The notes below the pieces were generated by a model, which did not search any database, was not told where the DNA came from, and saw only the letters and a list, made by a program, of their open reading frames with translations. The translations under genes were made by a program, and so were the position numbers. Of a stretch of 55,259 bases of DNA, positions 1 to 9,400 are shown piece by piece. Every line of letters begins with the position of its first letter. Positions within the stretch are counted from its first letter, which is position 1. Source of the stretch: an uncultured Bacteroidia bacterium (GTDB lineage Bacteria > Bacteroidota > Bacteroidia > Bacteroidales > F082); contig CADAVB010000012.1 in the NCBI GenBank assembly GCA_902791165.1, positions 1 through 55,259 on the forward strand, given 5' to 3'.

Positions 1-244
1 CGACTGGATTCCGAACCTCGCCAGCGTGGGCTTCCATGCGGTGTGGGCTGGCTACTACATGGAGCCGCGCTACATCGTCGATCCCGAGGTGGGTATGCTT
101 ACTGGCTTGCGTGGCCACGGCTTCATGCTTGGACAGTATCTCGCCAAGATTTACGTCGATAAGTACCTCGGCAAGGAAGTGCCTGGCTATATGAAGGACC
201 TCGCTTTGAGCGGCAAGGGGTTGAGCGAGAACGCGTTCAAATAG
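1..244 (+). CDS. FAD-dependent oxidoreductase (DAO-like), C-terminal fragment
   Basis: This is the 3' end of a gene that starts before the window; the reading frame is open from base 2 to the TAG at 242-244, giving 80 residues. The fragment reads like the end of a D-amino-acid-oxidase/glycine-oxidase family flavoprotein. A stretch with VDPEVG, GLRGHGFMLGQ and an amphipathic helix ending near KYLGK matches the usual closing FAD-binding strand and helix of that family, where GHG contacts the cofactor. Substrate cannot be told from the tail. A terminator-like hairpin follows at 276-306. The family call rests on pattern recognition of a short fragment. Confidence 0.55.
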   Translation, partial: DWIPNLASVGFHAVWAGYYMEPRYIVDPEVGMLTGLRGHGFMLGQYLAKIYVDKYLGKEVPGYMKDLALSGKGLSENAFK

Positions 245-275
245 TTGAAAGTTGAAAGTTTATAGTTAAAAGTTA

Positions 276-306
276 GGGCTGTCGTGGTTTGCGGCAGCCT
301 TGTTTT
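276..306 (+). terminator. Rho-independent terminator after the oxidoreductase
   Basis: GGCTGTCG (277-284) pairs with CGGCAGCC (292-299), with one G-T pair and a 7-base loop, followed by TTGTTTTA. The stem belongs to the same palindrome family that recurs at 2639, 6405 and 12386. Just upstream, 243-275 is an array of GTTGAAA-like heptamers. Confidence 0.7.
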
Positions 307-334
307 ATTATGTAATCAAATTACATAGACAAAC

Positions 335-1813
335 CTATACTTCGATCATTTTCTTCGAATTGAATCCGTTGGTTAAGTGTTCTCCTTGTGAGATGTAACC
401 CAACTGATTGGATGTGATTTTTGTTTTGCCTATCTGCGCATCGATATTACGATGCGAATGTCCGTAAATCCAATAGTCGATACCAGAATCAGCAATATAT
501 TCACCCAATTCCACAGTAAAAGCGCCATTAATGTTGCTGTCGCGAAACTCTTCTGCCGTACAGAGTTGCGTCGGCACATGATGGGTAAGCACAATTTTCG
601 TTCTGGCCTTGCTCTCGGCAATCGCCTGTTTCACAAACTGCATGCAACGGTCATGTTCGTGATTGAAGTTATCTGCATTAAGGCGATGTCCCTCATATCT
701 GATTCTATAGAAATCGCTCACCCCTCGCTCTGTCAAATAAACATTGTATGGTTCAATATAAGACCAAAGTGTGGAAACAATGATGTCCATCTCTTCCAAA
801 TGCACCACACTATTGTAATAAGCGTGGATGTTAGAGCGAATTTGCTTGCAATAACCATCTTGCATGGTGGAAAGATCGTAATAGCCATAAAAATCGTGAT
901 TGCCAAAGCAAACAATCACCTCTTGATAATGCTCTGACGCCCAATCCCAAAAGGAGTATCGCGAGTAAGTGTCCTGCTTTGAATCAGGCAGGTCGAGATA
1001 GGCTGAATCGCCAGCAACAAGTAAAATATCTCCTGTCACTTCCAATGGATGTTCCTCAAGCCATTTCCTATTCTGCGGAAACTCAAGATGCAAGTCGCTA
1101 ACATATTGTATTCGCAGTGATTGCGGTTTGTACTCAGCAATGCTTTTCATGGTTTCCAACACCAAATCAGTCCGCTCAATCTCATCGGACGAAATAGCGC
1201 ATTCCAACTCCTCTGCAATATTCGGCCTTTTTAGCATCATAGCAAACTGCTCAGAGACAAAAGATTGGACTTGTTTGTCTTCCGCCTTGAATCGATCTAT
1301 GAAATCCGCACAATAATTAAGGACATACACCAAATCCTCAAAGTCTTTTGCCCCTCGCCAATCCTCTCCCCCTCGCGAAAGCAACGCATCAATTTTCGTT
1401 GCCACGTAATATGTCGCGGTAAGGCGATAAATGGTTTTTCCTGAAGGCAAAATACAAGGCTCTCGTTTGGCAAATCCTGGTCGATACCATTGATTACCAA
1501 ACGATAGCACATCTTCGTTCATCGACATCACATCCACCTTTTCGCCATTGAACAGCCATCGACAAAAAGGAGCATTGGGCGTTTGATCGTTCTGGAAATG
1601 CTTTTCACGGAGCAGTTCCTCAAAAGCTACATGTTCCTTGTATGAAGTGGAGTCGACGACGCAATCCACATCCGTAGTAGTCCGTGGTTCTGTGGCTGTA
1701 GGATCGGTCGCATACAAGCCTGCCATTGCTCCGCCAACATAAACAAGCCTATCGTTCAAGTCTTGCATTGCCTCTGCAATTTCTTGGAGGCGTTCATTAT
1801 TGGTTTTCGGCAT
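335..1813 (-). CDS. Nucleotidyltransferase-metallophosphoesterase fusion protein
   Basis: This 492-residue protein joins two complete enzymes. Residues 1-225 form a polymerase-beta-type nucleotidyltransferase: GG at 27-28, the metal-binding pair D48/D50 in TTDVDCVVD, a third Asp at D94, then a helical part with K140 and a KDFEDL motif as in AbiEii-like proteins. Residues 233-492 form a calcineurin-like metallophosphoesterase with every metal motif: SDLH (D240, H242), GD (D269), GNHD (304-307), H411/H412 and GHSH (451-454). Both active sites look intact. The start overlaps the end of the upstream winged-helix gene by 17 bp, so they are co-transcribed and probably co-translated. Inference: a toxin-antitoxin-like or nucleotide-modifying module in which one half could add and the other remove a nucleotide. 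No signal peptide, so cytoplasmic. I know of no named system with this fusion. Confidence 0.85.
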   Translation of the reverse strand: MPKTNNERLQEIAEAMQDLNDRLVYVGGAMAGLYATDPTATEPRTTTDVDCVVDSTSYKEHVAFEELLREKHFQNDQTPNAPFCRWLFNGEKVDVMSMNEDVLSFGNQWYRPGFAKREPCILPSGKTIYRLTATYYVATKIDALLSRGGEDWRGAKDFEDLVYVLNYCADFIDRFKAEDKQVQSFVSEQFAMMLKRPNIAEELECAISSDEIERTDLVLETMKSIAEYKPQSLRIQYVSDLHLEFPQNRKWLEEHPLEVTGDILLVAGDSAYLDLPDSKQDTYSRYSFWDWASEHYQEVIVCFGNHDFYGYYDLSTMQDGYCKQIRSNIHAYYNSVVHLEEMDIIVSTLWSYIEPYNVYLTERGVSDFYRIRYEGHRLNADNFNHEHDRCMQFVKQAIAESKARTKIVLTHHVPTQLCTAEEFRDSNINGAFTVELGEYIADSGIDYWIYGHSHRNIDAQIGKTKITSNQLGYISQGEHLTNGFNSKKMIEV

Positions 1814-2327
1814 AGCAATTCATTCTTTTGGTCAGTTCTTCAATAGCAATACTTTTTTCTCTTGCTCGACCCATGCGCAAAGCATCCACAATTACCAACA
1901 ATTGGTAAAGTTCCTCATCGCGCATAGCTGCTTCTGGCACGGAGGGATAAAGCGGCTCAATGTGTTGACCTCGTGCGTTTCCTCTTACGTAATGCCACAC
2001 ATAACTCTCAGCACCATTACTGATTGCATCACTGATGGGCGCAGCGCTCACATAAGTAGGCACTCCCCGACCGACACGCCCTGCTTCAGCAGGAAACACA
2101 TACGCAATGCCATGAATCAAGAACTCTTGCAAAGCCAAAACATTCACCTTTTTTTTATGGCGGTCGATCAATTGCGCTTTCTTACAACGCTCTAAACTCT
2201 TGCTCACATTTGACGCACTCATGCCCAACGAATCGGCTATTCCACGACAGGACATCGACTTCCCCTGAGTGGTCATTTTTTTAAATAAAACTACAATATC
2301 TTGTGGCAACATCATATTATATATCAA
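1797..2327 (-). CDS. Winged-helix regulator / antitoxin-like partner
   Basis: A 176-residue protein with an N-terminal winged helix-turn-helix (about residues 20-62: CRGIADSLGMSASNVSKSL, then a basic wing). A conserved-looking C-terminal part (RGQHIEPLYPSVPEAA, LLVIVDALRMGRAR) contains no enzyme motif. From memory, this C-terminal pattern is found in HTH proteins encoded beside nucleotidyltransferases, but I cannot name the family. It sits directly upstream of the nucleotidyltransferase-phosphoesterase and overlaps it. Its promoter carries a perfect 10-bp inverted repeat, so autorepression is likely. Whether it is only a repressor or also neutralises its partner is not visible from sequence. 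Confidence 0.75.
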   Translation of the reverse strand: MIYNMMLPQDIVVLFKKMTTQGKSMSCRGIADSLGMSASNVSKSLERCKKAQLIDRHKKKVNVLALQEFLIHGIAYVFPAEAGRVGRGVPTYVSAAPISDAISNGAESYVWHYVRGNARGQHIEPLYPSVPEAAMRDEELYQLLVIVDALRMGRAREKSIAIEELTKRMNCYAENQ

Positions 2328-2339
2328 TTATTTATAGTT

Positions 2340-2391
2340 AAGTGTTCTCTGTTCGCGAATCGAGAACACTTGCTTTGGAAATGCAAAAATA
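2340..2391 (-). promoter_or_regulatory. Promoter and inverted-repeat operator of the HTH/nucleotidyltransferase module
   Basis: On the minus strand a TATTTTTG box (2384-2391) fits the Bacteroidetes -7 consensus TAnnTTTG. Just downstream, overlapping the expected transcript start, is an inverted repeat with perfect 10-bp arms: AAGTGTTCTC (2340-2349) and GAGAACACTT (2362-2371), with TTCGCGAA as an inner palindrome. The placement is typical of an autoregulatory operator bound by the winged-helix product of the first gene. Confidence 0.75.
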
Positions 2392-2422
2392 AACATTTTC
2401 TTTGAATTTGGTGTTCCTAACA

Positions 2423-2460
2423 CGAAAAACGCCCGAGAAGCGATTCTTGGGCGTTTTTCG
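2423..2460. terminator. Symmetrical terminator between the T9SS gene and the HTH module
   Basis: CGAAAAACGCCC (2423-2434) and GGGCGTTTTTCG (2449-2460) form 12 perfect pairs with A and T runs on the two sides, so it can act in both directions. It ends the long minus-strand transcript from 6308 and insulates the HTH module promoter. Confidence 0.85.
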
Positions 2461-2477
2461 GTTTTGAAGCTATTATT

Positions 2478-5400
2478 TTATTTCACCACAAACTTCCGCG
2501 TTTCGCCTGCAAAGGTGATGAAATACATTCCCTGCGGCAAATTGGACACATCAATTTGTTGGGTTTCGGCATTGAGGCTGCCCGAGAGGACGGTCTGGCC
2601 CATGAGGTTGGTGATGCGGTAGGTTCGCGCCGCCGTAGGGCTGTCGCATTGCGGCAGCCGTACAGAAACGTTCAAAACGCCGTCTGTCGGGTTGGGATAG
2701 AGGCTGAACTGGATACTCGTAGGTTTAGATTCTTCAACACCGTGAATATCCGAATAAATGGCGTCACAGTCATCGTCGCCATTTTTGAAGACTATCATTT
2801 CGTCAATCCAATAGCAACGGAAACCGTTTACTCGTAAGCCTTCAACATTGCGCATCAGTCTCTCAGGGAAAAAGCTGGACTGGTGACCGACACCGCATAC
2901 AATGTCGCCACTAAAAAGGCTGTTTGCATCGCTTACGTGCAATACCCGGAAAGTCCTATCATTGTACTCCACACTGTCAATGGCATCCACATGCATAATA
3001 AGGCTTTGCGTGCCGACCCTGATTTGCCAAGTGTCGCCAATCTCGGCTACAAGATTGTATAGCGTGGTAAACTGATGCAAGTCGCGATTCCACCAATAAA
3101 CGACACCTTCTTCCTCATATACATATTCGTGTGTCACAACAATATCCCTACTCTTGTCATAAAGCGTGTTGGTGCGGATGATGATTTGCACATCCTTATG
3201 GCTGATGGTCGTGTCGCCAGCATATTCTAGATGCTGGTATGAGATATTGCCATTGACATCTTGGATTTCGTAGTACCACTCAGATTGAATGAACGGAATA
3301 AGAGGAGCATCTTGGAAATCGAACATGGGTAAGCCGCCATTGATACCATATTCATCTTTTCGCCAAACACACAGATTGAGATATTCGGGCAATGAGTCAA
3401 GTACAACGGAACTGCCAAAGTTTAAGGCTTCAAGAAGATCATCGGTACCGTATTGTGGTTCGCTGAGCATCCAATTGTTAAACACTTCACCTGGAGTGAA
3501 GGCTGACGAACCCAACAGGTCGGGCAGATTCACGTTACCACAGGACGGAAGATTATCCTGCTCAAGCCAGTAGCAGTTCATGTAATGGTCTGAAACATCA
3601 CTTTGACCAAGGATGGCACCACAGCGAGAATTAAAAGGTATATCCGAAAGCGTGATAGCACTCGCATTGTAAACATTGTAAATGCTTCCTGTTGATTTAC
3701 CCACGATGCCACCAATTGTTGTGACATCCCTACCAGCATCGCCATAAATGGCTGAAACCTCGCCATGATTATAGGAGTTGGCCACCACGCCACTATGATC
3801 ACCAACAATGCCGCCAACCATCGAACCAGAAGTCGATACGGTTTGCACATTGCCCATATTGGCACATTCCGCGACCAAGCCATCCATATTGATACCGATG
3901 ATACCTCCAGCGTTATAACCCGCAGTGACATCACCCCTGTTAAAGCATCTATAAACCTCAATATCCCAGCAATACGCACCAATTCCGCCTCCAAATTGCC
4001 CCAAATTGATATCACCGAAATTTTTACAATCCCTGACAACAAAAGCCGATGATTCATCATGGCCAATGACACCGCCAGAACCCAGAATGCCACCTAAATG
4101 CTCAGTACCTAAAACATTGGAATAATTCACACAATTCTCGATGACCAAAACGCAATTTTGGGAACAAGCATAACCGACTATACCTCCACAGGAATAGCCA
4201 TTGGAACTAAATCTTACGTTACTCGTGCAATCCATGATGAATACTGTGTCCGTTTCTGCATTCACGGCAATGACATTGCCAACGATTCCGCCCTGACCTC
4301 CCGAGGAAACTGTGGTAATCATTTCGCAACTTGTCACATTGCAATTGAGGAAGTCGGTATTTCTTGCTTCCCCTGCAATGAAGCCCATGACGTTTCCAGT
4401 TATGATTCTTGAATTCGATACCGTTAGATTCTTGATAATAGCCCCTTTGACATCGCCAAACAGACCTGAACAAATATGGTATTCGCTTATATACATTCCG
4501 CTGATTATATGCCCATTACCGTCAAAGACACCACGAAAATACGATGGGTCAGACGAAGAAGAAACTAATCCTATCACAGGCCATTCAAGCGTGCCGTCCT
4601 TGTCGTTGAGGCAAATGTCATTCACAAGGACATAATGTGCCGTGCATCCAATGCCGTTGTTAATCTGCTGTGCAAGCAGAGCCAACTGTTGCGGTGTGGC
4701 AATCTGATAAGGATTCTCCTCCGTTCCATCGCCACCTTCGTATGATTCAGCAATAGTGCCGTCCCAGCAATTAGTATTAAACGGATATACTGCATCACAT
4801 GAATAGAAACCTTGGTGATAAATTTCCTCACCGTTCACAAGATAGCAGCGTAGGAAGTCGGGATATGGTCCATCGTAGGCAATTCCTTGACAAGAGGAAG
4901 GATAAGGGAAAAGACCCTCCACACTTCCTAAACCGTCTATGATATAGCCCTTTCCATAGTAAAACAACTCGCCCTCAACAGGTGCGACAATCTGAACCCG
5001 ATAGGTATGCCCTTCGTAGAGGATATCTTCAATGGAGCGCACCTCGATTTCGTATGAGCAATCGTCCACCTCGCATATCCATGAATCGCCCACCTCGGCA
5101 TTGAAGTCATATAATATTGTAAAGTCATCTATAGTTGAGTTATACCAATACACCTTGCGGTTGTCTTCGTAAACATACTGATAGTCCACTCCACCGAGAA
5201 ACTGTTGTGAAATGATGCTGCACCGATGCCCAAGGATAAGGGTTTCACCAAGCACCTCAATATGATAAAATGATACATTACTGCCCATAAAAGAGGGGAG
5301 GTTGAAATACCATTCAGCACCTTGGGGAGCAAAAGAGTTGTAGTTGGTGTCAATATAACCAACCTCATCTATGCTTTTCCAATGAGAATAGCCGCTGAAA

Positions 5401-6308
5401 TAGTACAGATACTTGTCATGGCCTCTGAAGAGCGTGCCGCTAGCCCCAGAGAGTTGTTCTCCTATCTCATGGAAGTGGGCACCCTGATCATTGGAATAAG
5501 CCAACACTATATGGCCGCCGTGTCGTCTGTAAATATATTCGACACCATTGTCGGCAACTCCCAACGACTCTGACATTGAACCTGCCAGATAAAAGCCGGG
5601 GATATGCTCAAATCCATTATATTCGCCTGCACATGCAACAGCTACAACGTCACCAGCGGGATTAAACTCCATATCCTTGATGCTGATGTTTTGGAACGCG
5701 ACAAGTTCCCAATGTTGCATATCTGACAAATCAGACCGATAGATGCCATCGTTTTGCGCATTGTTTGACCAGAAGCTGACAAACACCTCACCTGACTCGC
5801 TAACAATCACATCACCAATGTGATGTGTTTCGCTCATTGGAGAAATGTCGGCACTACTCCAAGTCGCACCACCATCGAGGGTGAAACACAATTTTCTGGG
5901 GCTGCAACCATCAGAGCCCCAAATCATTAGAGTGTCATTTGATGCAGCATACATACCTTCCACCAAACATGCAGGGAACATAGAGGTGTTATGCCAAGTG
6001 CCGCCATTGTTGTCAGAATAGTAAACCACCTGATATAATTCGGGTACGAGAAAAATTCTGCCTTGTTCGCTGACTGTCATGTGAGCACCACCAGTGATGG
6101 TCGCATTTCCAAAAACGGGTTCCCATGTCAAGCCTTCATCCGTTGATCGGCTTAGGCAACCCATATCAAAGGAAGTCGAATAAAGATAGCCATTCGAACC
6201 AACCGCCAGAATATAGCCAGGAGCATCGATAGGCTTCCAAACATTTTGCGCCTCCAAAAAAACATAGCATCCGAGGCAAAAGAAAATGAGTGATAATATC
6301 TTTTTCAT
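2478..6308 (-). CDS. Giant T9SS-secreted protein: BNR propeller, GLUG repeats, sorting domain
   Basis: A 1276-residue secreted protein with a signal peptide (about 1-20, ending LEAQ). Residues 20-330 contain Asp-box/BNR motifs (STDEGLTW, SDNNGGTW, TLDGGATW, SNDQGAHF), as in sialidase-type beta-propellers. A roughly 200-residue module then begins at FAPQGAEWYF. Residues 540-930 hold many GLUG-type GGIVG repeats. A second divergent copy of the module (from SEWYYEI) precedes a type A T9SS sorting domain (YPNPTDG, YRITNLMGQ, GMYFITF, C-terminal VVK). It is a paralogue of the next gene, sharing the module, GLUG part and sorting domain but having a propeller where the other has leucine-rich repeats. 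Likely cell-surface adhesin or binding protein. A palindromic repeat lies in frame inside the sorting domain at 2639-2659. Confidence 0.85.
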   Translation of the reverse strand: MKKILSLIFFCLGCYVFLEAQNVWKPIDAPGYILAVGSNGYLYSTSFDMGCLSRSTDEGLTWEPVFGNATITGGAHMTVSEQGRIFLVPELYQVVYYSDNNGGTWHNTSMFPACLVEGMYAASNDTLMIWGSDGCSPRKLCFTLDGGATWSSADISPMSETHHIGDVIVSESGEVFVSFWSNNAQNDGIYRSDLSDMQHWELVAFQNISIKDMEFNPAGDVVAVACAGEYNGFEHIPGFYLAGSMSESLGVADNGVEYIYRRHGGHIVLAYSNDQGAHFHEIGEQLSGASGTLFRGHDKYLYYFSGYSHWKSIDEVGYIDTNYNSFAPQGAEWYFNLPSFMGSNVSFYHIEVLGETLILGHRCSIISQQFLGGVDYQYVYEDNRKVYWYNSTIDDFTILYDFNAEVGDSWICEVDDCSYEIEVRSIEDILYEGHTYRVQIVAPVEGELFYYGKGYIIDGLGSVEGLFPYPSSCQGIAYDGPYPDFLRCYLVNGEEIYHQGFYSCDAVYPFNTNCWDGTIAESYEGGDGTEENPYQIATPQQLALLAQQINNGIGCTAHYVLVNDICLNDKDGTLEWPVIGLVSSSSDPSYFRGVFDGNGHIISGMYISEYHICSGLFGDVKGAIIKNLTVSNSRIITGNVMGFIAGEARNTDFLNCNVTSCEMITTVSSGGQGGIVGNVIAVNAETDTVFIMDCTSNVRFSSNGYSCGGIVGYACSQNCVLVIENCVNYSNVLGTEHLGGILGSGGVIGHDESSAFVVRDCKNFGDINLGQFGGGIGAYCWDIEVYRCFNRGDVTAGYNAGGIIGINMDGLVAECANMGNVQTVSTSGSMVGGIVGDHSGVVANSYNHGEVSAIYGDAGRDVTTIGGIVGKSTGSIYNVYNASAITLSDIPFNSRCGAILGQSDVSDHYMNCYWLEQDNLPSCGNVNLPDLLGSSAFTPGEVFNNWMLSEPQYGTDDLLEALNFGSSVVLDSLPEYLNLCVWRKDEYGINGGLPMFDFQDAPLIPFIQSEWYYEIQDVNGNISYQHLEYAGDTTISHKDVQIIIRTNTLYDKSRDIVVTHEYVYEEEGVVYWWNRDLHQFTTLYNLVAEIGDTWQIRVGTQSLIMHVDAIDSVEYNDRTFRVLHVSDANSLFSGDIVCGVGHQSSFFPERLMRNVEGLRVNGFRCYWIDEMIVFKNGDDDCDAIYSDIHGVEESKPTSIQFSLYPNPTDGVLNVSVRLPQCDSPTAARTYRITNLMGQTVLSGSLNAETQQIDVSNLPQGMYFITFAGETRKFVVK
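2639..2659. repeat. Palindromic repeat inside the sorting-domain coding sequence
   Basis: GGCTGTCGC (2639-2647) and GCGGCAGCC (2651-2659) form a hairpin around a 3-base loop, preceded by GTAG. The same family occurs between genes at 276, 6405 and 12386. In protein A it encodes the residues between NVSV and TYRITN, a stretch absent from ordinary sorting domains. Confidence 0.7.
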
Positions 6309-6358
6309 GGTATTTGTGTTTTAATTGGTTGTTTAGCTGTTTCTCGTTTTGGTTTTAA

Positions 6359-6425
6359 GGGCTGTCGTACCTCGGCAACCGTTTATCGTCGTGGCTGCAC
6401 TGGCGGCTGCCACACCGTGGCAGCC
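6359..6425. repeat. Two palindromic repeats between the T9SS paralogues
   Basis: The 133-bp gap between the two T9SS genes holds GGCTGTCGTACCTCGGCAACC (6360-6380, imperfect hairpin) and GGCTGCCAC/GTGGCAGCC (6405-6425, nine perfect pairs, followed by CTACAAAGCC). Both belong to the family found at 276, 2639 and 12386. No convincing -7 box was seen for the 6308 gene, so it may be read from upstream. Confidence 0.6.
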
Positions 6426-6441
6426 CTACAAAGCCGTGTAT

Positions 6442-9400
6442 TCATCTCACTATAAATTTTCTTGTTTCGCCTGCAAAGGTAATAAAATACATTCCTTGCG
6501 GCAAGTCCGACACATTAATTTGTTGGTTTTCAGTATTGATATTGCCCGAGAGGACGGTTTGGCCGATTAGGTTGGTGATGCGGTATCCTTCGTAGGGACG
6601 CACCGCGTGCGTCCGAATAAACAATACGCCGTCCGTCGGGTTGGGATAAACCGCGAAGGCCGCATCATCCATTTCACCGAGGCCGTTATGGATTTGTTCG
6701 TACACCTCGTCGCAGTCGCGATCGCCGTATTTGAACACCAACTCACCCTCGCGCCAATAGCAGCGGATGCCTTCCACGCGGTAGGCTTTGCCTTTCGTCA
6801 TCAGCCTTTCGGGGAAGAAACTAGTCAAATGCCCAATGTTGCATACTATGATGCCACTAAAGAAGTTTTCCGCATCACGTACATGTAGCGTCTTGTATTG
6901 ACGGCCATCATATTCGTACAACTCCACCGCGTCGACATGCATGATAATGGATTCCGTACCCACTTTGATTTCCCATTCGCTGCCTTCTCTGGCATCATAA
7001 TCATAAAGCACTGTGAACTCCTGCAAAGTCGGATTCCACCAATAGACTCGGCAGTCTTCTTCATAGATATATTCCCGTGTAACATCAGTATGTCCACTTT
7101 TATCATACAATGTATTGGTACGGATGATAATCTTCACATCTTTGTTGTTAATTGTTGTATCGGCCGCATATTCCAAATGTTGGTAAGTGATACTACCATT
7201 TTCGTTCAAGATTTCATAGTACCATTCCGACCTCGGCAATCTACCGTCACCCTCAATGAAATTAGTGAAACAATTCCAAACATTGTGGGCCTGATATGCA
7301 CACAAAGAACCATTGGGAATATATACAGGGATTTCGTTAGGGATGGAATCAAACGCCCATTGTTGGGTGGAAGGTGGAAGATAGGCATCAATGGAGATGG
7401 AGCGAAGATTGGAGCAATGGGCAAAGCCAAAGAAAGATATGCCCCTTAAGGTGCTAGGCAACATCAATGCCTCCAATTGATTGCAACGATTGAACACGCC
7501 ATCACTAATGAACGTGAGCGATTCAGGGATGACAAGAGTATCACCAAACTGACAGCCATCAAAGGCTTGTGACCCAACTTTCGTTATTGTACTTGGAAGA
7601 TTAAGCCTACCAGTGAAAGCACAATTCATAAATGTTTCATGCTCAAGTTTTTGAAGGCCATCAGGAAGTCTCAATTGGCCATTGAAGTGACAATCCTTGA
7701 AAGCTGCGGCACCGATGGAATCCACTGAATTGGGAATGACTAACGAACCAGTAAATCCACATTCGACAAAAGCAGCTGAACCTATTGTAGTCAAGCCTTC
7801 GGGAAGCGTCAATATGCCATTCATGTTGCCGCATTTACAGAAAGCCGCCTCGCCTATCGTCAACAGATTGTCGGACAAAGTCAATTCGGTCAAATCAAGA
7901 CAGTCGTAGAAGGCTCGGTCACCAATTCTGACCACCGAATTAGGAATGGACAATGGCCCCGTGAAAGCCGTATATTCAAAGGCATGAGATCCGATTTCCG
8001 TCACCGAGTTAGGGATAACCAGATCGTGTCTCCATCTTCTCCAATTCATAAATGCATATTCTGCAATCTTAGTCACCGTAAACCCAAGGCCATAGTAATT
8101 CACTGTGTCAGGAATGACCAAAGTCGACGGACCTTCACTACCCTCTCTCACCCCTTCGAGACATACCATCGCTGGGTCAAAACTAATGACGGAATAACAC
8201 AAATCGTCAACCACAAAGCTATTCAGACCTGGTCCCACATTATTACCTATACGCGGAAAGCCATTGTTCCAGCCACTATTGTAATCTTCCAGCCAAACCG
8301 TCAAATAAGAATACTGAGGCACAGAATCAAAGACGGCCACTGCGCCATAATTCAAGGCTTCCAAAAGGTCGGTGGTGCCGTATTGTGGTTCGTTGAGTTG
8401 CCATTTGGTGGAAGTCATGCCCGAATGGAACGCTGAAGAGCCGTGAAGCTCAGGCTGGCTGATGTTGCCGCAGGCAGGAATGTCGTTCTCAAGCCAATAG
8501 GCATTGAGGTATCGGCAGTCTTCTATTCCATAACCGATGATATTGCCGTAACCAAACAACACATCAGGGAATGCAGACACATCCGGCCCTGTAACAGTGC
8601 CTGTGTTATAGACATTATAGACGATAGCATCAGGCGTGCCGATAATGCCACCAGCAAAAAGCCAGCTAAGGGCATCACCGGGCTCATCATAGGCGGCGGT
8701 CACATTACCTCGGTTGTAGCAATTGGTCACAAAACAGGAACAATCTCCCACAATACCGCCCACGGAGCCTGAATACAACGCGGCTATGGAAACATTGCCC
8801 TTATTGATACATCGGGTGATGAGGGAAGCCCCAGTGCCGACAATGCCTCCGACAAAGGTGCCTGAAGCCGTATTATGACCTGTGACTGTGCCATAATTCG
8901 TACAACCAATGACATCGAGGAAGGGGCTCCATTGGGAAGAAGCACGCCCAACGATGCCGCCAGTAGCATATTCCCCGACAACCTCACCATAATAGGAATA
9001 ACCGCGGTCTCCATTAGTGCATTGCGACACAGTGACGTGTTCCGCTTCACCCACAATGCCTCCCACACCATAAGTATCAGCACCTATCACCTTGTATTGA
9101 TTCTCACAATCCGTAATCGTACCGTTAATCATTCGTCCGACAATACCACCTGCCGCAGATTCACTTTGGATGCAGAAGGCTTGGTAGTACTGAAGTGTAG
9201 AGCAATTGGAAATCTCACATGGCGTTTGCGAAAGCGAATAGTCCTTGTTGACTTCTCCCACAATGCCACCAGCAGCCCATGAGCCATGCACAGTCACTGC
9301 CTGTTGCACAGAGCTGTTCGTGATGTGAATAGTCTGTTCGTTCACGCCATGCCTGCCAAATGGCATTCCAGCATAACCGATCAAGCCACCTGCCACGCCG

